Assembly: GCA_017881545.1 (NCBI GenBank)
Contig: JADGQU010000052.1
Span: forward strand, 1-11,083
Length of the DNA: 11,083 nt
Source: Gemmatimonadaceae bacterium
GTDB taxonomy: Bacteria; Gemmatimonadota; Gemmatimonadetes; Gemmatimonadales; Gemmatimonadaceae
Direction of reading: 5' to 3'
In this document: in pieces, positions 1 to 6,081 of the stretch
How the letters are laid out: every line of letters begins with the position of its first letter
Position numbering within the stretch: position 1 is the stretch's first letter
Notes under the pieces: model-generated
Databases searched by the model: none
The model's input: only the letters and a program-made list of their open reading frames with translations
What the model was told of the DNA's origin: nothing
Made by a program: the position numbers and the translations under genes

Positions 1-3
1 CTG

Positions 4-27
4 AACTACGCTGGCGGCAGCGTAGTT
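4..27. terminator. Perfect 10-bp hairpin, probable terminator of a gene outside the window
   Basis: The arm AACTACGCTG at 4-13 is exactly complementary to CAGCGTAGTT at 18-27, around a GCGG tetraloop. No U-tract follows. It lies before the first gene of the plus-strand operon, so it most likely ends a transcript entering from the left, although either strand could form it. Two other gene boundaries here carry hairpins of the same perfect-stem type whose arms also contain AAC and GTT at the base. Confidence 0.55.
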
Positions 28-88
28 GACCTCTTCAGAGCATCTACACAAACGCGGCGCCCCAGCCGAGTGCTCGAGTCGCGATGTA

Positions 89-101
89 GTTGAAGTTCAA
101 C
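89..101. promoter_or_regulatory. Small dyad, possible operator
   Basis: GTTGAA-G-TTCAAC is a perfect 6-bp inverted repeat with a one-base centre. It lies about 35 bases upstream of the proposed -35 element of the first operon. It could bind a dimeric regulator, but a dyad this short can arise by chance and nothing else supports the assignment. The rest of the gene-free stretch 1-241 holds the hairpin at 4-27, the promoter at 137-163 and a repeated TGTTCCGG in the leader. Confidence 0.2.
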
Positions 102-136
102 GACTTAGCGGATCCTGAAGAAACTTCCGCGCGGTG

Positions 137-163
137 TGTCGATTTAGCGGTTTCTCGTTCGTC
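137..163 (+). promoter_or_regulatory. ECF42-type sigma promoter upstream of the DGPF operon
   Basis: TGTCGA at 137-142 is followed by 17 bases and CGTC at 160-163. As I recall it, work on ECF42 in Streptomyces venezuelae reported a target promoter with TGTCGA at -35 and CG(A/T)C at -10, located in front of DGPF genes. Both elements, the spacing and the position about 80 nt before the first DGPF start fit. Transcription would begin near 170, giving a leader of about 70 nt that contains a direct repeat of TGTTCCGG at 183-190 and 197-204. I infer autoregulation by the sigma factor at 1184-2455. I found no comparable pair elsewhere in the intergenic regions. Confidence 0.65.
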
Positions 164-241
164 GCTTGCGTAGAAGCCAGATTGTTCCGGAGAAAATGTT
201 CCGGCCGACGGCGCGAACCGAAACAATAAGGAGAGACTACA

Positions 242-676
242 ATGCGATTCATGGTGATAGTGAAGGCCAACAAGGAGTCGGAAGCCGGCGTTATGCCCGA
301 CGAGAAGCTTCTGGCCGACATGGGGAAGTTCAACGAAGACCTGGTGAAGGCCGGTGTGATGCTGGCCGGCGAAGGGCTGCACCCGAGCTCGAAGGGCGTC
401 CGCGTCAAGTTCTCCGGAACCAAGCGGACGGTGATCGACGGACCATTCTCCGAAACGAAGGAGCTGATCGCGGGCTTCTGGCTCTTCCAGGTGAAGTCGT
501 TGGAAGAGGCGGTCGAATGGGTCAAGCGCAGCCCCAATCCATTCCCGAACGGGGATTCCGAGATCGAGATTCGCCAGGTGTTCGAGGCCGACGATTTCGG
601 CGCCGAATTCACCCCCGAGCTCCGCGAGCAGGAAGCGCGGCTCGGCAAGCAGATGGCCGAAAACGCGAAGCGATAG
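242..676 (+). CDS. DGPF-domain (YciI-like) protein, first copy
   Basis: This 144-residue soluble protein belongs to the YCII-related/DGPF family, small alpha/beta ferredoxin-like proteins typically encoded beside ECF42 sigma factors. Their biochemical role is unknown. The N-terminal strand MRFMVIVKA, the segment around residues 40-53 and the family signature DGPF at 66-69 followed by ETKELIAGF are all visible. The length is normal, with a charged C-terminal tail from about 117. The ATG is preceded by a strong Shine-Dalgarno (AAGGAG, about 8 nt upstream). It is the first gene of the operon, directly downstream of the ECF42-type promoter, and in studied cases DGPF genes are the direct targets of the sigma factor. 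Family assignment is firm and function is not. A second, diverged copy follows 81 bases later. Confidence 0.93.
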   Translation: MRFMVIVKANKESEAGVMPDEKLLADMGKFNEDLVKAGVMLAGEGLHPSSKGVRVKFSGTKRTVIDGPFSETKELIAGFWLFQVKSLEEAVEWVKRSPNPFPNGDSEIEIRQVFEADDFGAEFTPELREQEARLGKQMAENAKR

Positions 677-699
677 TCGCGAAGCAATCGTTGAAACGC

Positions 700-726
700 G
701 ATCATTGCGACGCGTTTGTCGCGATC
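700..726 (+). other. Imperfect hairpin between the two DGPF genes
   Basis: GCGAC at 707-711 pairs with GTCGC at 718-722 across a 6-base loop. GATC at 700-703 pairs with GATC at 723-726, leaving a three-base bulge (704-706). The structure lies in the 81-base gap between the DGPF genes and could act as an mRNA processing or attenuation element. It contains TGTCGC, one base off the ECF42 -35 motif, but no matching -10 follows at the right distance. Support is weak. Confidence 0.25.
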
Positions 727-757
727 CTTACAAACCGAAATCACGGAGAAGCTACCA

Positions 758-1174
758 ATGCGGTTCATGATGCTATACAAGCCAGGCAAAGAGGACGTTC
801 CCCCGACCCAGGAGCACATGGCGGCGATGGGACGGTTCATCGAAAAGATGGCGAAGTCGGGTGCTTTGCTCGCGACCGATGGACTCCAGTCGAGCTCGAA
901 AGGCGCGAGGGTGCGGATCGCTTCCGATGGAAAGTTCACTGTCACCGATGGACCGTTCACGGAGACGAAGGAACTGATCGCCGGCTTCGCGATTGTCCAG
1001 GCGAAGTCGAAAGCAGAAGCGATCGAGTTGGCGAAGCAATTTCTCAAGGTCGTCGGCGAAGGTGAGAGCGAGGTTCGTCTCATGCACGACCAACCGGCCT
1101 TCGAGGCCGAGCCGACTCTCCAGTTCAGTAGGGAAGGGGAGCGCCAGCGCGCCAAACCAACCGCGCGAGGATAG
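758..1174 (+). CDS. DGPF-domain (YciI-like) protein, second copy
   Basis: This is a second YCII-related/DGPF protein, 138 residues long. It has the family pattern MRFMMLYK at the N-terminus, a conserved SSSKGARVR segment at 46-53, and DGPF at 64-67 followed by TETKELIAGF. I chose the ATG at 758 because ACGGAGA lies about 10 nt upstream and the family N-terminus starts exactly there. A TTG at 716 in the same frame would add 14 residues with no family similarity. The gene ends 9 nt before the sigma factor start, and the AGGA at its end serves as that gene's ribosome-binding site, so the two are probably translationally coupled. It is clearly a paralogue of the first copy but has diverged, especially after residue 90. 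The molecular function of the family is unknown. Confidence 0.93.
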   Translation: MRFMMLYKPGKEDVPPTQEHMAAMGRFIEKMAKSGALLATDGLQSSSKGARVRIASDGKFTVTDGPFTETKELIAGFAIVQAKSKAEAIELAKQFLKVVGEGESEVRLMHDQPAFEAEPTLQFSREGERQRAKPTARG

Positions 1175-1183
1175 CAGGCGCCC

Positions 1184-2455
1184 GTGTCCGACACACATCG
1201 CGCGATCGATGCAGTCTGGCGGATCGAATCCGCCAGACTCATTGCCGGGCTCGCGCGCATCGTGGGCGACGTCGGTCTCGCTGAAGATCTGGCGCAGGAC
1301 GCTCTCCTCGCCGCGCTCGAGCGGTGGCCGGAGTCGGGAATCCCGGATAGTCCGGGCGCCTGGCTAATGGCCACCGCGAAGCATCGCGCGATCGACATGC
1401 ATCGCCGCAGCAAGCGAATCGAGCGCACGCACGAGGAGCTCGGGCACGAGCTCGACACGCAACAGGAGATGACCGTCGCGGATCTCGACGCCGCGCTCGA
1501 CGACGACATCGGCGACGATCTCCTTCGTCTCATATTCACCGCCTGCCATCCGGTTCTCTCGACGGAAGCGCGCGTCGCGCTCACACTGCGCCTGCTGGGT
1601 GGCCTCACGACGGATGAGATCGCGCGCGCGTTCCTCATTCCGGAAGCCACGGTTGCGCAGCGCATCGTACGCGCGAAGCGAACACTCGCTGAGGCGCGAG
1701 TGCCGTTCGAGGTTCCGCGAGGTGCAGACCGCACCGCGCGCCTGTCGTCGGTGCTGGGAGTGATCTATCTCGTATTCAACGAAGGCTACTCCGCGACCGC
1801 GGGTGACGACTGGACGCGACCGGCTCTCTGCGACGACGCAGTCCGCCTCGGACGAATCCTGGCCGAGCTCGCGCCTAACGAGGCGGAGGTGCACGGGCTC
1901 GTCGCGCTGATGGAGATGCAGTCGTCGCGCCTGCGCGCGCGCACCGGCCCATCTGGGGAGCCGATCCTCCTGCTGGATCAGGATCGCGGCCGCTGGGATC
2001 AGATTCTCATTCGCCGCGGACTCGCCGCGCTCGCGCGCGCGGAGCACCTCGGAAGCGCGCGTGGCCCCTACGCATTGCAGGCTGCAATCGTCGCCTGCCA
2101 CGCGAGGGCGCGCACAGCGGATGAGACGGACTGGGAGCGCATCGTGGCGCTCTACGACGCCCTCGCCGAGCTCACGCCATCGCCGATCGTCGAATTGAAT
2201 CGCGCGGTCGCGGTCTCGATGGCATACGGTCCCGCCGCCGGCCTCAAACTGGTCGAGGCGCTCGGCTCCGAGCCATCGCTCAAGATGTACCATCTGTTGC
2301 CGAGCGTGCGGGGCGATCTTCTTTTGAAGCTTGGGCGCCCGAGCGAGGCGCGTCCGGAATTCGAGCACGCGGCATCACTCACGCGGAACGTGCGCGAGCG
2401 CGAGCTGCTGCTGGATCGCGCTCGCTCGTGCCTGAATGGGACGAGTCCGCGATGA
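1184..2455 (+). CDS. ECF42-group RNA polymerase sigma factor with TPR-like C-terminal extension
   Basis: This 423-residue protein is an extracytoplasmic-function sigma factor of the ECF42 type (COG4941-like). Region sigma-2 spans about 10-78, with GLAEDLAQDALLAALERW at 31-48. Sigma-4 spans about 113-170, with the helix-turn-helix LTTDEIARAF...VAQRIVRAKR at 141-166. A long extension follows, containing LGVIYLVFNEGYSA at 191-204 (the DUF6596 region) and TPR-like helices from about 280 to 415. The protein is about twice the length of a basic ECF factor, as expected for this group, in which the extension is thought to control activity in place of an anti-sigma factor. No anti-sigma gene is seen nearby. 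The GTG start has AGGA just upstream, overlapping the end of the preceding gene. The two DGPF genes in front and the promoter at 137-163 support the ECF42 assignment. The inducing signal is unknown. Confidence 0.94.
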   Translation: MSDTHRAIDAVWRIESARLIAGLARIVGDVGLAEDLAQDALLAALERWPESGIPDSPGAWLMATAKHRAIDMHRRSKRIERTHEELGHELDTQQEMTVADLDAALDDDIGDDLLRLIFTACHPVLSTEARVALTLRLLGGLTTDEIARAFLIPEATVAQRIVRAKRTLAEARVPFEVPRGADRTARLSSVLGVIYLVFNEGYSATAGDDWTRPALCDDAVRLGRILAELAPNEAEVHGLVALMEMQSSRLRARTGPSGEPILLLDQDRGRWDQILIRRGLAALARAEHLGSARGPYALQAAIVACHARARTADETDWERIVALYDALAELTPSPIVELNRAVAVSMAYGPAAGLKLVEALGSEPSLKMYHLLPSVRGDLLLKLGRPSEARPEFEHAASLTRNVRERELLLDRARSCLNGTSPR

Positions 2456-2497
2456 GCAATTGCCAAATCACGGTCACAATTCTGGAGGTAACGCGCA

Positions 2498-2905
2498 GTG
2501 CAATCTGACATTCAAGATTCTTCGATCTCGAGCAGGAGTCTGTGGGCCGGGCGCATTATCAGCGGCCTCGCGGCTCTGTTCATGACATTCGATGGCGTCA
2601 TACACGTGCTGAAGATTTCTCCCGTTGTCGAGGGGTTTGCCCAGCTCGGGTTTCCGTTGAGCGTCGCCGTTGCTCTGGGGATCGTCGAGCTCGTTTGCGT
2701 CGCGCTCTACTTGTATCCACGCACGTCTGTTCTGGGCGCGATCCTGCTGACGGGTTATCTTGGCGGGGCGATCGCGACGCAGGTGCGTGTTGCCGCTCCG
2801 CTGCTGAGCACGACGCTCTTTCCGGTTTACATCGCGCTGCTCGTGTGGGGAGGGCTTTACCTGCGCGACGACAGGGTACGCGCCATGATTCCGCTGCGGC
2901 GCTGA
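2498..2905 (+). CDS. DoxX-like small membrane protein
   Basis: This 135-residue protein has four predicted membrane segments (about 17-33, 52-73, 76-95 and 103-122). It carries the TGYLGGAIATQVR segment (85-97) typical of the DoxX-like (DoxX_2) family. Members are inner-membrane proteins of poorly defined function, some linked to redox or thiol stress. The start is GTG at 2498, set by an excellent GGAGGT Shine-Dalgarno at 2484-2489. It lies 42 nt after the sigma factor stop on the same strand, with no clear terminator between, so it is probably part of the ECF42 operon or of its regulon. The Asp/His pair in FDGVIHVLK (31-39) within the first hydrophobic region is typical of the family. Confidence 0.88.
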   Translation: MQSDIQDSSISSRSLWAGRIISGLAALFMTFDGVIHVLKISPVVEGFAQLGFPLSVAVALGIVELVCVALYLYPRTSVLGAILLTGYLGGAIATQVRVAAPLLSTTLFPVYIALLVWGGLYLRDDRVRAMIPLRR

Positions 2906-2955
2906 GAAATGGGAGATGATGCGATGAGACCAGCCCCACAAGCCTGGCGGGTAAG

Positions 2956-3013
2956 CGGAGTCCCGGTCTTGCAGGTAGCGACCGCGAGTCAATACCGTCA
3001 AAACGGAGTCCCG
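2956..3013. repeat. 10-bp direct repeat CGGAGTCCCG between the DoxX-type genes
   Basis: CGGAGTCCCG occurs at 2956-2965 and again at 3004-3013, 48 bases apart. The second copy contains the CGGAG that serves as ribosome-binding site for the gene starting at 3018. The first copy has no start codon at a useful distance. The pair may be a small local duplication or a protein-binding site. The rest of the 112-base gap shows only a possible 35-codon reading frame and no obvious promoter. Confidence 0.3.
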
Positions 3014-3017
3014 TCTC

Positions 3018-3440
3018 ATGTCGATATTTGAGCCGTCCCAATCGCCTTGGACGGGGCGGATGTTGAGCGTCCTCCGCATCGTCGCGGGAGCAGTGTTTAT
3101 CAGTTTTGGCACGATGAAGCTGTTCGGTTTGCCACCAATGCCTGCTGGCATGCCACCGATCATCCTGATGTCGAAATTGGGGCTCGCGGGCACTCTGGAG
3201 ACGTTCGGCGGAATCCGGATCCTGATCGGTCTGCTCACGCGTCCGGTGTCATTCGTGCTCGCCGGCGAAATGGCGGTCGCCTATTTTCAGGGCCACTATC
3301 CGCGGTCGTTCTTCCCGTCGGTGAACATGGGCACCCCCGCCATCCTGTACTGTTTCATCTTTCTGTACCTGGTCTTTGCCGGCGCCGGCCCGTGGAGCGT
3401 CGATGCGATGATCGCCCGCTCGAAGCGCGGCAAACCGTGA
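3018..3440 (+). CDS. DoxX family membrane protein
   Basis: This 140-residue integral membrane protein is of the classical DoxX type. Hydrophobic segments lie at about 17-37, 55-73, 75-91 and 106-123. Family-like features are RIVAGAVFISFGTMKLFG (20-37), LETFGGIRILIGLLTRP (60-76), the AGEMAVAYF stretch (82-90) and HYPRSFFP before the last helix. DoxX proteins have been linked to quinone/thiol electron transfer and redox-stress complexes in some bacteria, but the exact role here is unknown. The start ATG has CGGAG 9 nt upstream. It sits 112 nt after the other DoxX-like gene and 16 nt before the MATE transporter. The two DoxX-type proteins are different subfamilies, not recent duplicates. Confidence 0.9.
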   Translation: MSIFEPSQSPWTGRMLSVLRIVAGAVFISFGTMKLFGLPPMPAGMPPIILMSKLGLAGTLETFGGIRILIGLLTRPVSFVLAGEMAVAYFQGHYPRSFFPSVNMGTPAILYCFIFLYLVFAGAGPWSVDAMIARSKRGKP

Positions 3441-3456
3441 CGAGCGGTAACCCGTA

Positions 3457-4917
3457 TTGACCGACGCAGCCGCGCCCGTCGCGCCCGCCGCGTCCCCGCC
3501 GAAATCCGCGGGGCGGCCGGCGCGGCCGCGCTACGACCGCTCGATCGTCGAGGGTCCCCTCCTTCCCGCCGTTTGGAAGCTGGCGTGGCCGACGATGCTC
3601 ACCAATATCATCGGCGGGCTACAGGGGATGGTCGATCAGGCGCTCGTCGGCAATCTCATTGGGTACAAGGCCAACGCGGCGATCGGCGTCAGCATGCAGA
3701 TGTGGATCATCGTCATCATCTTCATCTCGTCGCTGTTCACCGGGATGAGCGTCCTGGTCGCGCGCTTCGCGGGGGCGGGCGATCATGACAAGGTGGACCG
3801 CACGGTCTATCAGGCATTCATAACGGCGATCGGCCTCGCGGTCTTCGTGATGGCGCCTATCGGCTACTTTGCCGCGCCATGGCTGCTCGATCTCGTGAAT
3901 GCGGCGCCGGAAGTAAAACTCGAAGCGCTGCCATTCCTGCGCATCATGTTCGTCTTCAGCGGGGGGATGCTCGTCTTCTTCATGCTCGGCGGCGCGCTTC
4001 GTTCCGCCGGCGACGCGCGGACGCCGATGGTGCTCGGCATCACTTTGACCGTGCTGAATCTCGTGCTCAACATCATCCTGATTCGCGGGCTCGGTCCGAT
4101 CCCCGCGTTCGGGACGAAGGGCGCGGCAATGGGAACCTGTACCGCGTCGGGACTGCTCGCGGTGTACGCGCTCTTCAAGCTTTGGCACGGCGGTTGGGTG
4201 GTCTCGTTCCCGCGCGGGCAGGGTTACGCTCCCGACTGGACCATTATCCGCTCCCTGTTCCGCTTCGGACTCCCCGCGGGAATTCAGGGAATCGCTGCGA
4301 ACATTGGCGGCGTGTTCATGCTTGCGTTCATCGGGTCGCTTGCGCAGAGCGCCGCGGCCCAGGCGGCGTTCGCAGTGTGCTACACTCAGCTCTTCTCGCT
4401 CATCACCTGGACGTCGGTCGGCCTCATGGGCGCCTCCGCAGCACTCGCGGGCCAGAACCTGGGCGCCGGCAAGCCCGATCGCGCCGCCGCGGCAGTGCAC
4501 GTCGCCGCGCGGATCGGTCTGTCGAGCGCGGCAATCGTCGGGGCGTTGTTCCTGTTCATCCCGCGGCAGCTGCTGGCGGTGTTCGGGATGCACGATCCCG
4601 TCGTCGTCGCGATCGGAGTGCAGCTGCTGCACGTGCTCAGCCTGTCGGGACTCTTCATTGCCGCCGCTCTGACGTACACCGGCGGACTACAGGGAACTGG
4701 TGATACCAAGAGCCCGCTCTACATCTCGATCATCTCGCAGGTCGTGCTGCCACTCGGCATCTGCTTCGTCATCCAGCGGACTGGAACGCTCGAGCCGATT
4801 CACATCTGGATCGCGATTCTCATCGGACACGCGACGCGGTTCGCGCTGACAGTGATGCGCTTCAATCAGGGAAAGTGGCGGAATATTACGGTGAGTATTG
4901 GCGGCGCCACTGGTTAG
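3457..4917 (+). CDS. MATE family efflux transporter
   Basis: This 486-residue inner-membrane multidrug/toxin extruder of the MATE superfamily would export organic cations or metabolites, coupled to Na+ or H+. It has the expected length and about twelve hydrophobic helices after a 30-residue Ala/Pro-rich cytoplasmic tail. Paired half-repeat signatures are visible: VARFAGAGDHDKV (101-113) against GQNLGAGKPDRA (332-343), and GALRSAGDARTPM (179-191) against GGLQGTGDTKSPL (409-420). The start is taken as TTG at 3457, since an in-frame stop lies at 3448-3450 and no better start precedes the first membrane helix. The Shine-Dalgarno is weak, and the 16-nt gap to the DoxX gene suggests coupled translation. 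The substrate cannot be inferred. It ends the plus-strand block and faces the TPR gene convergently. Confidence 0.93.
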   Translation: MTDAAAPVAPAASPPKSAGRPARPRYDRSIVEGPLLPAVWKLAWPTMLTNIIGGLQGMVDQALVGNLIGYKANAAIGVSMQMWIIVIIFISSLFTGMSVLVARFAGAGDHDKVDRTVYQAFITAIGLAVFVMAPIGYFAAPWLLDLVNAAPEVKLEALPFLRIMFVFSGGMLVFFMLGGALRSAGDARTPMVLGITLTVLNLVLNIILIRGLGPIPAFGTKGAAMGTCTASGLLAVYALFKLWHGGWVVSFPRGQGYAPDWTIIRSLFRFGLPAGIQGIAANIGGVFMLAFIGSLAQSAAAQAAFAVCYTQLFSLITWTSVGLMGASAALAGQNLGAGKPDRAAAAVHVAARIGLSSAAIVGALFLFIPRQLLAVFGMHDPVVVAIGVQLLHVLSLSGLFIAAALTYTGGLQGTGDTKSPLYISIISQVVLPLGICFVIQRTGTLEPIHIWIAILIGHATRFALTVMRFNQGKWRNITVSIGGATG

Positions 4918-4932
4918 CCCCAGCCCGGCGCC
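4903..4932. terminator. Possible bidirectional terminator between convergent genes
   Basis: GGCGCC at 4903-4908 pairs with GGCGCC at 4927-4932, and CTGG at 4910-4913 pairs with CCAG at 4920-4923. The internal loop is small and asymmetric (1 by 3) and the apical loop is 6 bases. The structure spans the MATE stop codon and lies 18 bases beyond the stop of the opposing TPR gene, so it could serve both. There is no U-tract, and the GGCGCC core is itself palindromic, so the evidence is moderate. Confidence 0.4.
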
Positions 4933-4950
4933 ACCGTCATGGGAGGTTCA

Positions 4951-6081
4951 CTACTTCGTAATCCTGTTGTGGACGAGGGTGAGCGCGCCATCCTGAGCCT
5001 CCGGCGCGCACCTCGATCTGCGGAGTCCCCACAGCTGCTCCGCGAGCGAGAGATTCTGCTCGACCGATTGTGCTTGTCCGGCTGCGCGGCCGGCAACAAG
5101 CAGCAGACTCGCGGAATCGAGCGCGGCCGCGACCTGGGGCGCCTGTACGCCAAGGCAGGTGCGCATGGACGTGAGCGTCATCTGCACGAGGTTTCTGCTG
5201 CGCCGAACCTGCTCGGGCAGGGAGAGTCCGCTCTGTGTCGGATCCAGCGAGATCACGCTGTCGGTGAGAGCTATCCTGCCCCGAAGGCTGACGCTATCCT
5301 CGGGCATCAGCTTCTGAGCAGCGAGCAGGTCGATGCGCGCTGTGGCGAAATCCCCGAGTGAAAGCGCGGCTTCCGCCAGCCCGACGTAGGAGTCCGCATC
5401 GCGCGGGTCGCGACGCAACAATTCGCGGAAGGTCAGGACCGCGCGCGCCGGCGATCCGGCTACTACGAACAGACGGGCGATTTTCTTTCGCTGCGCCACA
5501 TCGCTCGTCGAATCAGCCTGAATCGGCAGCAGCTCCGCGAGAAGCTCCTGTCTGGCATTGGCGTGCGCGAGCAGATCGATCAGCTCGAAGCGCGCGGCGG
5601 TGCGGTTTTTCTCGGCGCCAACTGGCCACAGGCCGTAGATCGCGCGGTGATAGTAGGACTTCGCTTCGTCAAGCTTGCCTTCCTTCGCGAGCACCCGAGC
5701 CATCGCGAGTGTCGTCGCGCCGTCAGTCTCATTCCGCTCGAGCAGCGGCAACAATATCTGCTCGGCTTCCCCAGGCCGACCGTCGGCCAGAATCGCCTGG
5801 GCGAGCGCGACGCCGTACGCGGAGTTGTCGCCGTCGAGCGTCGAGGCGGTGCGGAGATGTTCTATTCCCTGTTCGGTCCTTCCCTGCGCGGTCAATCGCT
5901 CACCAAGGCCAAACTCACGGGCAGCGTATGCCTTGCGCTCTGTGAGATCCACGCGGGCGAGGGCGGTGTCGAACAAAAGCAGCCCCACGATCGCACCCAG
6001 GATCACCGCGAATGTCGCGACGAACTCAGCCACGGTGGCAGTCGGCGTCGGGGCCGCCGGCTGGAAGAGGGGGGTTTTCAC
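4951..6081 (-). CDS. Membrane-anchored TPR protein coupled to the ClC transporter
   Basis: This 376-residue protein has a short Pro/Thr-rich N-terminus, one strong membrane segment at about 18-40 and then a long helical region. TPR-like units lie at about 54-83, 88-118, 122-150, 196-225 and 228-260. Motifs such as GRTEQGIEHLRTASTLDGD (67-85) and EGKLDEAKSYYHRAI (134-148) have the Gly/Ala/Tyr spacing of TPRs. The C-terminal 90 residues form a less regular helical tail with two Cys (309, 358). I chose the GTG at 6079-6081 because its GTGA overlaps the ClC stop codon by 4 nt, a classic coupling arrangement, and the frame upstream of it is ClC antiframe sequence. TPRs bind proteins, so a scaffold role is inferred. 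No enzyme domain is seen. Confidence 0.82.
   Translation of the reverse strand: MKTPLFQPAAPTPTATVAEFVATFAVILGAIVGLLLFDTALARVDLTERKAYAAREFGLGERLTAQGRTEQGIEHLRTASTLDGDNSAYGVALAQAILADGRPGEAEQILLPLLERNETDGATTLAMARVLAKEGKLDEAKSYYHRAIYGLWPVGAEKNRTAARFELIDLLAHANARQELLAELLPIQADSTSDVAQRKKIARLFVVAGSPARAVLTFRELLRRDPRDADSYVGLAEAALSLGDFATARIDLLAAQKLMPEDSVSLRGRIALTDSVISLDPTQSGLSLPEQVRRSRNLVQMTLTSMRTCLGVQAPQVAAALDSASLLLVAGRAAGQAQSVEQNLSLAEQLWGLRRSRCAPEAQDGALTLVHNRITK

Noticed and set aside
716..757. TTG-started N-terminal extension of the second DGPF gene
   Set aside because: The family N-terminus MRFMMLYK begins at 758 with a proper Shine-Dalgarno, and the extension has no similarity to the first copy.
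166..1065. Plus-strand open frame across both DGPF genes
   Set aside because: It is Arg/Gly-rich translation in the wrong frame of two genes with clear family signatures and good ribosome-binding sites.
97..1734. Long open frame on the minus strand opposite the DGPF and sigma genes
   Set aside because: It is Ser/Arg-rich with no domain, runs antisense to three well-recognised genes and reflects high-GC codon bias.
2456..2463. GCAATTGC palindrome after the sigma gene as a terminator
   Set aside because: It has four-base arms and no loop, so it is too short to form a stable hairpin.
3019..3024. TGTCGA overlapping the DoxX start codon, as a second ECF42 promoter
   Set aside because: No CG(A/T)C lies 16-18 bases downstream, and transcription would start inside the gene.
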